Assembly: GCA_015272155.1 (NCBI GenBank) | Contig: JACYME010000240.1 | Location: forward strand, 1 to 44,788 | Length of the DNA stretch: 44,788 nt | Reading direction: 5' to 3' | Source: Leptolyngbyaceae cyanobacterium T60_A2020_046 | GTDB lineage: Bacteria; Cyanobacteriota; Cyanobacteriia; Phormidesmidales; Phormidesmidaceae | Shown: positions 19,009-30,677 of the stretch, one piece after another | How positions within the stretch are numbered: the first letter of the stretch is position 1 | Layout of the letters: the number at the start of each line of letters is the position of its first letter | Position numbers and translations under genes: made by a program | The notes under the pieces: generated by a model | What the model saw: only the letters and a program-made list of their open reading frames with translations | The model's database searches: none | What the model was told of the DNA's origin: nothing

Positions 19009-19045
19009 ATTCTGTGTCAGGAGGCTTCCTCCCATTTACGCCCGT
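19009..19045 (+). promoter_or_regulatory. recR translation-initiation region in a hairpin (second repeat copy)
   Basis: Holds AGGAGG (19019-19024), 9 bases before the ATT at 19034, which is optimal Shine-Dalgarno strength and spacing. GGAGG (19020-19024) can pair with CCTCC (19028-19032) across a CTT loop, hiding the site. In the upstream copy the corresponding arms are GGAGA and TCTCC, so both changed bases keep the pairing. Confidence 0.7.
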
Positions 19046-19627
19046 CCCCTCGCTCGACTGATCGAAGAACTTCAGAAACTCCCTGGCGTTGGCCCCAAAA
19101 CCGCCCAGCGCCTCGCCCTACACCTGCTCAAACGACCCGATAGCGAAGTTCAGGCATTGGCCCAGGCGTTGGTGGATGCCAAGTCTCAGATTGGCTACTG
19201 TTCCATCTGCTTTCATCTCTCTGCGGAGCCCGTCTGCGACATTTGTCGCTCCCCCAGCCGCGATGCCCAAACCATCTGTGTTGTGGCCGACTCTCGGGAT
19301 GTCATCGCCTTGGAAAAAACCCGCGAATACAAGGGCAAGTATCACGTTTTGGGCGGCCTCATATCCCCGATGGATGGCATCGGTCCCGAGCAGCTCAGCA
19401 TCGGTCAGTTGGTTCACCGCGTCAATAAAGACAAGATTCAAGAGGTGATCATCGCCATTAGTCCCACCATCGAGGGTGACACCACGACGCTCTACGTTGG
19501 GCAACTGCTGAAGCCCTTTACACGGGTGACGCGCATCGCCTTTGGGCTACCGATGGGCGGTGATCTGGAATATGCCGATGAGGTGACCCTCGCCCGCGCC
19601 CTTGAAGGTCGTCGCGAGCTGGACTGA
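19034..19627 (+). CDS. recR: Recombination mediator RecR (probable AUU start)
   Basis: RecR helps RecF/RecO load RecA at gaps and collapsed forks. From ATT 19034 it is 197 residues, the family length. The order is helix-hairpin-helix ([20 protein letters not shown]), zinc finger [16 protein letters not shown], Toprim ([14 protein letters not shown]), and the C-terminal [20 protein letters not shown]. Family members start Met-(Val)-Tyr-x-Arg-Pro-Leu-Ala. Here the equivalent codon is ATT followed by YARPLARL, and a near-perfect Shine-Dalgarno sits 9 bases before it. The only other in-frame start is GTG 18941, which would add 31 residues unlike the family. AUU initiation is known for infC, so the ATT start is my preferred but inferred call. 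Confidence 0.93.
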   Translation: MYARPLARLIEELQKLPGVGPKTAQRLALHLLKRPDSEVQALAQALVDAKSQIGYCSICFHLSAEPVCDICRSPSRDAQTICVVADSRDVIALEKTREYKGKYHVLGGLISPMDGIGPEQLSIGQLVHRVNKDKIQEVIIAISPTIEGDTTTLYVGQLLKPFTRVTRIAFGLPMGGDLEYADEVTLARALEGRRELD

Positions 19628-19771
19628 TCAAGGCATCGGGTGAAACCCCCAATCTTGCCCCGCGATCGACATCCTGAAGCCCGCTCCCCAAAAAGCAAGG
19701 AGGCCGCGATCGCGACCTCCCCAGCAGTACCTCACCTACCTCGTTTGGGCAGGCTTGGGCAGCCTACTTCA

Positions 19772-19943
19772 ACGTCAGTTCGGGTTGAGCCATTGGCCCG
19801 GATTTTCTCCTCCTAGGGAGGGGTGTCCGCAGGACAGGGTGGGAAACCCCAGCGGTAAACCGACCCCTGGCCCCTCCGAGGAGGGTAAAATCTCTGGCCA
19901 CGAATCGGTCTTATGCAATTGAGGACTTAACCCGAACTCAGGT
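19772..19943 (-). mobile_element. Non-coding MITE-like element, copy A
   Basis: A 172-bp element, read on the minus strand as ACCTGAGTTCGGGTTAAG to AACCCGAACTGACGT, with imperfect inverted ends (AGTTCGGGTTRAG). It is flanked by the direct repeat TACTTCA (19765-19771 and 19944-19950), a 7-bp target duplication. A homologous copy in opposite orientation lies at 42899-43071, roughly three quarters identical by eye. The inside has GC-rich hairpins such as CCTCCTCGGAGG and no reading frame. It inserted within the stop codon of the adjoining response regulator gene. Confidence 0.85.
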
Positions 19944-20476
19944 TACTTCAGCTTTTGCTTGATAAACGCCAGAATCTTGGCTGTCTGCGCCTTCAGCGCC
20001 GCAACCTCAGCTTCTAGCTTGGCAACCTTCGCCTTCAGTGCCGCAACCTCAGCCGCATCCCCCGCAGAACTGGCGCTTGCCGCCGCCGCAGGTCGAGGCT
20101 TCCGGGCCTTTGCCATTGCCCCTTTAATCGCCTCAATCAGTTCCTTTTGTTCAAAGGGCTTTTGAATGAACTCGAAAAACTCAAAGGGCTCAGAAATCTT
20201 TTCCGTCACCTCTTCGCGGCGACCCGACATGAGCACGAGGGGAATGTGCTGCAAGTCAGGCTGAGCCTGAATTTCTTGAAAGACTTCCCAGCCACTCATG
20301 CGCGGTAATAAAAAGTCCAGCATGATCAGGTTGGGGCGCTGCTCGCGAATGGCATTGAGCCCTTCGACCCCATCCTTTGCCTCTAAAACTTCAAAGTTGC
20401 CCTGGGGTAGCATGTCCCGCACGCGCATCCGAATCACGCGGCTGTCATCAATAACCAGGATTTTGTGCGTGGCCAC
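19943..20476 (-). CDS. Single-receiver response regulator with C-terminal coiled coil
   Basis: A 177-residue protein. The CheY-like receiver (1-125) has acidic pair Asp10-Asp11, phosphoacceptor Asp54 in IMLDFLLPRMSG, the Ser of LMSGRREE, and the conserved Lys in QKPFEQ. After it come an Ala/Pro-rich linker and a regular heptad helix built of AALKAKVAKLEAEVAALKAQ (about 142-170), likely for oligomerisation. There is no DNA-binding or enzymatic output domain, so it should act by protein contact. No sensor kinase is nearby. The last base of its TAA stop belongs to the MITE-like element. Before insertion the codon would have been TAG. Confidence 0.92.
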   Translation of the reverse strand: MATHKILVIDDSRVIRMRVRDMLPQGNFEVLEAKDGVEGLNAIREQRPNLIMLDFLLPRMSGWEVFQEIQAQPDLQHIPLVLMSGRREEVTEKISEPFEFFEFIQKPFEQKELIEAIKGAMAKARKPRPAAAASASSAGDAAEVAALKAKVAKLEAEVAALKAQTAKILAFIKQKLK

Positions 20477-20897
20477 AACGAACTCCTCTGGTGGTAGCGA
20501 TGCAATGGCTAGGACGCAACCTCGGCAGGTGGGTTACGACAGAAACGACTCTCACAGAACCCCCACAGGGAACACGCGAGCCGCAGCTTAGCGATGCCCA
20601 CGGGGCAAGTGCCGTAAGGCAAATGGTAGCGGAGTTTCGCCCAAGTGGGACGGTCTTCACCTAGAATTCCCGCAGATTTTATGGGGGATGGCGATGGCAA
20701 CGCCTGGGATACGGCTCAGAGGACTCCGATCGCCCGATTGCACCGCGCACCCCAATTCAATCGCGCGATCGCCGCACCACAATTCAGCTTTTAGAATGAG
20801 GGCAACATGCCTAGCCTGGTTGCCATCAGTATGCCCTAGACCGGCATTCTGGTATCGTCTGGGCGGTGCTCTTCCGTGCTTTTTCGACCCTGACGCC
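20477..20897. other. Divergent intergenic region between response regulator and lipA
   Basis: About 420 bases. The lipA frame is open through the second half (an ATG at 20688), but the encoded 70 residues are unlike LipA, so I treat it as untranslated or promoter DNA. I see no RNA gene or clear operator. Confidence 0.4.
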
Positions 20898-21785
20898 ATG
20901 CCCCAAACCTCCTCACCGCTGACGCCATTGCCGCCGTGGCTGCGCCCCGCCATCGGTCGGGCCAGCGAGATCTCGACGGTACAGCGCATCATCAAACAGC
21001 GCGGCATCCACACCATTTGTGAAGAGGGGCGGTGTCCCAACCGGGGGGAATGCTACGCTAACCAGACGGCCACGTTTTTGCTGATGGGGCCAACCTGCAC
21101 GCGGTCGTGCGGATTTTGCCAGGTGGATAAGGGCTACGCACCCATGCCCCTGGATCCTGAGGAACCGCAGAAGGTGGCGGAGTCGGTTGCATTGCTGGGG
21201 CTGCGCTATGTGGTGCTGACCTCGGTGGCGCGGGATGATTTGCCGGATAAAGGGGCGAGCTGGTTTGCGCAGACGATCGCGGCCATTCGCGATCGCCAGC
21301 CTGGTACTCAAGTCGAGGTGCTGACGCCAGACTTTTGGGGCGGGGATGGGGCGGCAGTACAGCAACGGCAGCGTGTGGCGACCGTGGTTGCTGCAGGGCC
21401 GGCCTGCTATAACCACAATGTTGAAACGGTGGCGCGGTTGCAGGGGCCGGTGCGCCGAGGGGGGCGCTATGACCGATCGCTGGCGGTGCTGCAACAGGTG
21501 AAAGCCCTGGCTCCTCACATTCCTACCAAGTCGGGGCTGATGGTGGGGCATGGCGAAACGGAGGACGAAATTATTGCGACTTTGAAGGATTTGCGCGCGG
21601 TGGCCTGCGATCGCGTCACCATTGGCCAATACCTGCGCCCATCCCTCGATCACTTACCTGTGCAGCGCTACTGGACGCCAGAAGAATTTAATCGCCTCGG
21701 CGCGATCGCGCGCGACCTGGGCTTCAGCCATGTGCGATCGGGGCCGCTGGTGCGCAGCTCTTACCACGCGGGAGAATCGCCCTAG
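20898..21785 (+). CDS. lipA: Lipoyl synthase
   Basis: Radical-SAM enzyme inserting two sulfurs into protein-bound octanoate to make the lipoyl cofactor of 2-oxoacid dehydrogenases and glycine cleavage. It is 295 residues from ATG 20898, the usual length. The auxiliary cluster motif is [12 protein letters not shown] and the radical-SAM motif is [55 protein letters not shown] and the C-terminal VRSSYHAGE (RSSY) are all present. Cyanobacteria often have two lipA genes. Its stop TAG shares the palindrome CTAG with the stop of the convergent permease gene. Confidence 0.96.
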   Translation: MPQTSSPLTPLPPWLRPAIGRASEISTVQRIIKQRGIHTICEEGRCPNRGECYANQTATFLLMGPTCTRSCGFCQVDKGYAPMPLDPEEPQKVAESVALLGLRYVVLTSVARDDLPDKGASWFAQTIAAIRDRQPGTQVEVLTPDFWGGDGAAVQQRQRVATVVAAGPACYNHNVETVARLQGPVRRGGRYDRSLAVLQQVKALAPHIPTKSGLMVGHGETEDEIIATLKDLRAVACDRVTIGQYLRPSLDHLPVQRYWTPEEFNRLGAIARDLGFSHVRSGPLVRSSYHAGESP

Positions 21786-22609
21786 TCTTGCTGGTGAGAG
21801 AACTGATACGCCCCAATGAAGGACAGCACAATCGCGATCGCCAGCAAAATCGGGAAGCTATACCAAGGAAACTGGCTCAGGGGCTGATAAGCCGCAGCCC
21901 GCAGCCCAACCGTGGCATAGGTCAGCGGCAGGAGATACACAATACCCTTGAGGGCCAGGGGCAGGGTCGCAGGATCGAAAAACGTTGCCCCGAGGAAGGA
22001 CATCGGCACAATCAAAAAGTTATTGAACAGGCCCACGCTTTCTAAGGATTTGACGTTCAATCCCACAATCACGCCCAATCCCGCAAAGACGGCACAGTTC
22101 AGCACCAGCAAACCCAGGAATAGCGGATTAATAAAGCTCCAGAGCTTGCCCGTGAAGAGCACCGCCACCACAATCACCGAGGCTGCGGTCATCATGCCGC
22201 GCACCACGCCCGCCAGCATCTTGCCCAGGTGCAGCGCCAGGGGATGCACCGGGTACAGCAGCATCTCTTCAAAGGTTTTGGTAAACAGGCGATCGCCACA
22301 AATGGAGAACGTAGTGCCCCCAAAGCTAATTACCATCGACGATAGGGCGACCATCCCCGGCAGGATAAATTCTAAGTAGCTGTCGCCAGCAGTGGGCTCA
22401 CTGATGCGATCCAGCGAACTCCCCAGCCCCAACCCAAAGGCCAGAATGTAAATCAGCGGCGACACCAGGCCCGAAGCGGCAACCTGGGGAATGCGAACGC
22501 GAAGGTCTAACCAGTCTCCCCAAAAGACAGTGAGGCTATCACTCACTAGGGTCTGCAACGAATTTTGGGGACTTGCGGCGGCGCTACGACGGGGAATTTC
22601 AGCTTCCAC
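21782..22609 (-). CDS. ABC-2 type transporter permease
   Basis: A 275-residue integral membrane protein starting at GTG 22609. There are about six hydrophobic segments. [18 protein letters not shown] is the entry helix, then [30 protein letters not shown], and near the end [20 protein letters not shown], the typical ABC-2 membrane signature. It resembles NodJ/DrrB-like exporters. It needs an ABC ATPase, which is not adjacent, so its partner is encoded elsewhere. The substrate is unknown. Confidence 0.88.
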   Translation of the reverse strand: MEAEIPRRSAAASPQNSLQTLVSDSLTVFWGDWLDLRVRIPQVAASGLVSPLIYILAFGLGLGSSLDRISEPTAGDSYLEFILPGMVALSSMVISFGGTTFSICGDRLFTKTFEEMLLYPVHPLALHLGKMLAGVVRGMMTAASVIVVAVLFTGKLWSFINPLFLGLLVLNCAVFAGLGVIVGLNVKSLESVGLFNNFLIVPMSFLGATFFDPATLPLALKGIVYLLPLTYATVGLRAAAYQPLSQFPWYSFPILLAIAIVLSFIGAYQFSHQQD

Positions 22610-22791
22610 AATGGACTGCGCAATGTTTGTTTACAACTGTTCCTATCTTATCCCGATGTGGAGCTGCACAGTAGGGGCGATCGCGTCTGTTCTCAGCGGG
22701 TCGTGCCTGGGTAGGGTCTTGCCAACCCATCGTCCTTCATCAAACCGCAATCCTAGCCTCTGACCGCCTTGCCCAACATCTCCGCACGCGG

Positions 22792-24645
22792 TTAGGGCAC
22801 CGGAACCTCATCATGGAAGGGCAAAATTTCTGAGACGACCTCCGCTTCAATGATTTGCCCCGGCTGGATCGTCACGACCTGGGGTGTCACCGCGTAGGCA
22901 CTGGCCGCGCCCAACGCTGCGCCGCCCAACAGGCCAACCCCCGTAAACCCAGACAGTACTGTCACCGTTGCAGCTCCGATGCCAGAGTTGATGATCACGT
23001 TTCTGCCGTTGGGCTGGGGACGCCCCACCAACCAATCAGACTCGGCCAAAATCGGCTGGCGATCGCGACCCTGCAGCACAACCTGCGTCACAAACCGTCG
23101 GCCACTGTCATCAAAGCCTTCAAAACGACCCAGCACCGGTGTTCCTGCTGGCAGCACCACCTGATTAGTGCGGGGGTGGCGGACATCCTCCGCCACCAGC
23201 AATACCTCATACCAAGGCTCAGTTTCGCTCAAGGTGATGGGTTCCGCGCCGGGATATTGCAGCACAAGGCGCGTCCCCACCGGAATTGCGGCACTCAGCT
23301 CATCCTCCACCGCAGGCGGCACCACCGCCGCCACCGCTGCGCCATCTGAAACGGCTTTCGCGCGATCGGGTAACGGAGTGCCAAAGGGAATTATGGTGTC
23401 GGTGGGGATGGGTGGCGGGGGCGGAATGGTTTGCCGCTCAGGCAGCGGCGGCGCGGTTGGCGGCGCCGCCGGTTCTAGAAAGGGTGGTGGCACCGTGACA
23501 TTGCCCTCGGCAGCAGCCACCGCAGGCGGATCGGTCACTGGCGGGCGAGCTTGGGAGGGGGCACTCGGCACCGGGAGATCGGGTGGCGGCACCACCGACA
23601 GTTCCACCGCATCCGGCTCGAGGTTGGGCAGTGGCGGTGTGACGGCAATGTCAGCGGGCTCCCGGCGCGTGGGCGGACGTTCCGTTGGGGGTAAAGGGGG
23701 CGTCGCCGGGGGCCGAGTCGTTGATGGGGATGCCGTGGGGGGGTGCACCTCGGGTATATCAGGGCTCTGGGCGATCGCGGCGGGGGGTTCCGGCACGGCT
23801 GGTACTTGGGCCACCGGCAGCACCGAAACCGCAGGGGCCGAAGCGGCGGGCGCAGAACTGCCCCCTGCTAACGGCGGTACGCTCACCACCTCACCCGACC
23901 CCGCAAAGGGATCAACCGGCAGGGTGTCGGGGGGGCTGTCCGATAACGTGCCATCGTTTTCCAGCGCGCGGGCATCGGTGCGAATGCCGTCCGCCGTGGG
24001 GGTATCATCCGCCGCGATCGCAGCCTGGGCCGCCCCCGACGCTGCCGAAAATGCGGTATCGGGCAGGGTCGGCAGCGTATCGGCAAATTCTTCAGCGGTT
24101 TGGGGTGGGGGCGTCGCCGGGGCTGGGCTGGGCAATGCCGCCGCAACTGGGGCCGCCGGACTGGCGACCACCGGAGCTGTGCCCGCATCCACCACCAAGG
24201 GCCGCAGCACCCAGCGATTGCCTCCCTCTGCCGGGGTCGAGGCTAGCTCGGCATGGCGCGGGTCGAGGACGGTATTGGGGGCAAACTCAATCACGACTCG
24301 GCTGGCATTGGCCCCAAATTGAGAGACGCGAATGTTGCGGATCGCGCCGCTGTACTGCCGCTCTGGAGTCACATTTCCTAAGGTGATGTTGGGCAGTTCC
24401 AGCACAATGCGGGCGGGCTCGGCCAGTAGAAAGTAGCTGGGCGTGACGCCGCTGGGCAAGGTCAGCACCAGTTCGCGGGTATCAGGATTAAAGCTCCACC
24501 CTTGTAGGGTGGCCGCTGTCGCTGCTGGAAACGGAGCCGCGACGATTGCGATCGCCCCCATAAGCCCCCAGGCAATTCCGTCTTGCCAGGAGAAAAATCC
24601 ATATCTAGGTTGATGTCGTCGTTGGGGAGCCATCACCCACCTCAT
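22792..24645 (-). CDS. AMIN-domain envelope protein with Pro-rich linker and VirB10/TrbI-like C-terminus
   Basis: A 617-residue protein from ATG 24645, with AGGGG 5 bases upstream; the frame is open back to 24720. Residues 24-42 form a signal or anchor segment. Residues 47-150 (LQGWSFNPDTRELVLTLPSG, EPARIVLELPNITLG) are an AMIN domain, which targets proteins to peptidoglycan or septa. About 155-455 is a low-complexity Pro/Ala/Thr linker able to span the wall. The end (GTRLVLQYPG, VVLPAGTPVLGRFEGF, a Gly/Ala-rich helix, VVTIQPGQIIEAEVV) recalls the beta-barrel of VirB10/TrbI proteins. No secretion genes are nearby. The C-terminal assignment is tentative. Confidence 0.75.
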   Translation of the reverse strand: MRWVMAPQRRHQPRYGFFSWQDGIAWGLMGAIAIVAAPFPAATAATLQGWSFNPDTRELVLTLPSGVTPSYFLLAEPARIVLELPNITLGNVTPERQYSGAIRNIRVSQFGANASRVVIEFAPNTVLDPRHAELASTPAEGGNRWVLRPLVVDAGTAPVVASPAAPVAAALPSPAPATPPPQTAEEFADTLPTLPDTAFSAASGAAQAAIAADDTPTADGIRTDARALENDGTLSDSPPDTLPVDPFAGSGEVVSVPPLAGGSSAPAASAPAVSVLPVAQVPAVPEPPAAIAQSPDIPEVHPPTASPSTTRPPATPPLPPTERPPTRREPADIAVTPPLPNLEPDAVELSVVPPPDLPVPSAPSQARPPVTDPPAVAAAEGNVTVPPPFLEPAAPPTAPPLPERQTIPPPPPIPTDTIIPFGTPLPDRAKAVSDGAAVAAVVPPAVEDELSAAIPVGTRLVLQYPGAEPITLSETEPWYEVLLVAEDVRHPRTNQVVLPAGTPVLGRFEGFDDSGRRFVTQVVLQGRDRQPILAESDWLVGRPQPNGRNVIINSGIGAATVTVLSGFTGVGLLGGAALGAASAYAVTPQVVTIQPGQIIEAEVVSEILPFHDEVPVP

Positions 24646-24761
24646 CAAGTCCCCTTTCGCCTCAAGGATAGGCAGAATTTTCAGAAATGCAAGTTTTTGG
24701 CAGAGCCGTATCCAGAACACTAAATTTGGATGGGTGAGGGGGTGGATGGGTTTGAGAGTAG

Positions 24762-24775
24762 AGGAATTAATTCCT
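24762..24775. repeat. Perfect palindrome in intergenic region
   Basis: AGGAATTAATTCCT is a 14-bp perfect palindrome, extendable by GTAG/CTAC with bulges to 24758-24780. It lies between two minus-strand genes, downstream of the DUF389 gene, and may help end its transcript. Confidence 0.5.
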
Positions 24776-24804
24776 CCTACTGCTTAAACGCGACTACTCC
24801 CTAT

Positions 24805-24832
24805 CCTTACCCCCGCTTACTCTCACACCCTC
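24805..24832 (-). repeat. 28-nt G-rich repeat, copy 1
   Basis: On the minus strand it begins GAGGGTGTGAGAGTAAG and matches 36676-36703 at 25 of 28 positions. It is followed on the plus side by short TCACACCC tandem units. Its function is unknown. Confidence 0.65.
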
Positions 24833-24846
24833 ACACCCTCACACTC

Positions 24847-25950
24847 CTAATCCCGCCGTATCTGCAACCGATTCTGGTTTGGGGCCGTGTGTGACTCTTG
24901 GCGGCCTGGGGGTGTCTCATCATCGCCTTCCATCAACTGCACCTCTTGATTCGTCACCGTGCTCAGTTGGCTTACCTGAAAGACCAACTGAAAGGGGCGG
25001 CCCATTTCCCGAGCCAAAAACTCCTCCAATAGCTCGACCTGCACAGGGGTCACTTCAGAATTGGCGTAGACGGTGAGGTTCACCTCGGGCGGATTTTTGA
25101 GCCAGTTGGTTTCTAGCGAAACGAGGCGTAGGCGCTGAAAGGTCACGGTTCTGTCAAGCAGGGCGCGGCGCAGATTGGCTTCCAGATAGTTTTGTCGCCA
25201 CAGTTGCAGGCTGCTATAGCCGAGGGGAATCGCCAGCAGTAGCGTCAAAAGCAGGGTGGTGCGCAGAGGGCGATGCACTTGGTGAATGGGCACATAGCCC
25301 GATAGCCAAAAGGCCACCATACAGGACAGGGTGATCCCCAGCAGGTTGGTGGCATAGAGCAGCAGAGCGTTGAGGGCATTGACGATTTCCCACTGGGCCA
25401 ACCACAGGCCCGCCACGCACAGGGGCGGCATGAGGGCCACGGCGATCGCGGTGCCCGCGAGCGAATTGGATATTTTGGGTTCAACCTTAGCGACACCTGC
25501 CAGTGCGCCAGCGGTGATGGCAATGCCCAAGTCCAGCAGGGTGGGGCGCGATCGCGCCAGCACTTCACTGCCGTATTCCACCGCGAAGTTGGCGGAAAGG
25601 CTGAGCAACGCCGATACCGCGATCGCTGCCGCCGTGCCTAAACTCAGCGATCGCGCCCCCGTCCGAATCAATGGCGGACTCGCCCCCAAAATGCCAAAGG
25701 CCACCCCGCGAATGGGCAGCATCAGCGGCGCGATCAACATGGCCCCAATGATCACCGCCGCACTGTTGGACAACAGGCCAAAGGTCGCGATGATGCACGA
25801 TCCCAGGATCAGAATAAAAAAATTGGTATCTGGCACCGACTCATCCAGCAGGCTATCGTGCATGTGCTGAAGCGCCAGGCCAGACACCCGGCGACCTGAG
25901 GAAAAGTACTTTTTCCGTAGCCTGGTTAGCGTTTGGAGGAGTGAGTTCAT
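24847..25950 (-). CDS. DUF389-family membrane protein
   Basis: A 367-residue protein from ATG 25950; the frame is open upstream but the extra residues are atypical. About eight hydrophobic segments occupy residues 45-250, containing the family pattern NSAAVIIGAMLIAPLMLPI and AGALAGVAKVEPKISNSLAG, then ALMPPLCVAG. The soluble C-terminus (about 260-367) has LRLVSLETNWL and NLTVYANSEVTP. DUF389 proteins are conserved in bacteria, and their transport substrate is not established. It is divergent from ligA, with 225 bases between the starts. Confidence 0.88.
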   Translation of the reverse strand: MNSLLQTLTRLRKKYFSSGRRVSGLALQHMHDSLLDESVPDTNFFILILGSCIIATFGLLSNSAAVIIGAMLIAPLMLPIRGVAFGILGASPPLIRTGARSLSLGTAAAIAVSALLSLSANFAVEYGSEVLARSRPTLLDLGIAITAGALAGVAKVEPKISNSLAGTAIAVALMPPLCVAGLWLAQWEIVNALNALLLYATNLLGITLSCMVAFWLSGYVPIHQVHRPLRTTLLLTLLLAIPLGYSSLQLWRQNYLEANLRRALLDRTVTFQRLRLVSLETNWLKNPPEVNLTVYANSEVTPVQVELLEEFLAREMGRPFQLVFQVSQLSTVTNQEVQLMEGDDETPPGRQESHTAPNQNRLQIRRD

Positions 25951-26010
25951 GGCAATCGCGCGGCAATCCAGAGCAAACAAAGTTGACCCACCCCCTACAC
26001 TACCCGCTGA

Positions 26011-29224
<3,214 letters not shown>

Positions 29225-29406
29225 GGAGGGAAGGGGATGGTAGGACAGTCGGTGGGATAGTCGTTTTTACGGTAGCGGAATCTTGGGGAAGGGTGAGGCG
29301 CGGCCCCAGCGATCGCGCCCGGACGATGCCCACTGCGCCCACGGTGCTCCAGGGACGGCCCAATGACGGATCGTATCGCGGGCTCCAAGGGTGCGGAGAT
29401 TGATGT

Positions 29407-29412
29407 TATGCT
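29407..29412 (+). promoter_or_regulatory. Candidate -10 box of the SRP RNA gene
   Basis: TATGCT, about 6-7 bases before the inferred 5' end of the RNA. No clear -35 box is seen. Confidence 0.4.
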
Positions 29413-29418
29413 GAAAAT

Positions 29419-29512
29419 GACCTGGACCCATGCGGTCGCAACGCCCAAACCATGTCAGGACCGGAAGGTAGCAGCATTACGGGATGCTTGTGACAGGCGT
29501 GGTCTCCGGGTC
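29419..29512 (+). ncRNA. ffs: Signal recognition particle 4.5S RNA
   Basis: A roughly 94-nt hairpin RNA. The terminal stem pairs GACCTGGACCCATGC at the 5' end with GCGTGGTCTCCGGGTC at the 3' end. The apical domain IV has the invariant sequence CAGGACCGGAAGGTAGCAGC with the GGAA tetraloop and the Ffh-binding asymmetric loop (AGCAGCATTACGGGA). A run of six T follows at 29515-29520 and would terminate it. With Ffh it directs membrane proteins to the translocon. The exact ends are estimated from pairing. Confidence 0.95.
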
Positions 29513-29520
29513 TCTTTTTT
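29513..29520 (+). terminator. T-run terminating the SRP RNA
   Basis: TCTTTTTT directly after the GC-rich closing stem of the RNA, so the RNA's own helix acts as the terminator hairpin. Confidence 0.75.
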
Positions 29521-29717
29521 GGAAGCTTTTTCCCCGCGATCGCACCCCTTCGCTACAGCCTGCGATCGCAGCAACAACATCTGGTAGGCCGTACCATCAT
29601 CGTCCGCATTTTGCACTGTTTTGCCGCAAGGGTTGGGCAAAATCAGACCGTGGGATTCCCTTGCGAGAGGGTAAGGCGATCGCGGCGCTTTGCCCAATAT
29701 GTCTCGGAAGTTCTGCC

Positions 29718-30677
29718 ATGTCGATGCCCGATGCGTCCACCCTGGAACGACTCCACAGAATTTTGTGTACCTACCTCGACACCGATGGTCAGGCTGACTC
29801 TCGGCAAGACCTGCGATCGCTGGTGGGAGCGATGCTGGCCCTAGAAGCCAAAGCCGATCGCATTGCGGCCCATGGGCTCGAACTCGAAAGCTGGGTGAAG
29901 GCGGTGGTGCAGAGCTTTGACCCAGCGGCAGCGGCGGCTGGGGCAGACGCAGAGGACTATGGGGAGATCGCGGCCCACATCCGCACCTGGCGCGAAGCCC
30001 TCGCCGTCAAAGCCAAGGCCACCCTCGACGCCTCCGTGCAAAAACACGCCCCCAACCTAGCCACCGCGCAGGTGCCCCAGGTGTTGCTGACTATCCTGCC
30101 CCTCGTCGAAGAGGCGCAAATCACCCGCGCCGAAGCCGAGCGCGTGCTGGGCGAAGTGATGCAGCACTTCATTCCCCAAGATGCGCAGCAGCACGTAATC
30201 GATAGCCACTGGCTGATGTTGGCCGACAAGGTGCGCGACTGCCTGCAACATGACTCCCTCGAAGCTGCGGTGATTGACGTGGTGCGCGCCTACGCGCCAG
30301 AGGTCAAGCCTGACACGACGGCATGCACCGACGACCTGGTCGCCACCGCCCTGAATGCCGTCCTCAACTATCCCGGTCATTTGGCGAATCTTGGGGTGGA
30401 TGTTGACCTCGACCTCAACGCCGAAACCCAGCGTTTGGTGGTGCAGCAGGTGACCTTTAAGCTGCACTTGGCCGCCGCCGCGCCCCCCTCCAAAACTGCC
30501 CGCGACATTGCCCAATAGCTCGATCAGGCGGTGGCGGAGTATCGCGCGGCCCAAGGGCGCGATCGCGTCAGCTACATTCCCACCCCCGTCATCCAGACCG
30601 TCGGCGATGAAGATGCCTCCTCCCTCGGGGGCGCGATGGAAATTGGCATCCCCCTCACCCCCAAGCCCGAAGGCTGA
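29718..30677 (+). pseudogene. Cyanobacterial protein of unknown function, interrupted by one TAG
   Basis: From ATG 29718 (or 29724) the frame encodes a soluble, helix-rich, Ala/Asp/Glu-rich protein (TLERLHRILCTYLDTDGQ, LESWVKAVVQSF, VLLTILPLVEEAQITRAEA). I recognise no domain. TAG at 30516-30518 (codon 267) follows DIAQ, but the same frame continues cleanly for 53 more codons (LDQAVAEYRAAQGRDRVSYI, IGIPLTPKPEG) to TGA 30675-30677. Composition and codon use are unchanged across the stop. The simplest reading is CAG to TAG by one transition. The 266-residue product could still be made and partly functional. It follows the SRP RNA by about 200 bases. Confidence 0.65.

Noticed and set aside
23168-24322. 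384-codon Gly/Ser-rich antisense frame opposite the AMIN gene
   Set aside because: It arises from the GC-rich Pro/Ala linker read backwards; composition is repetitive and without motifs.
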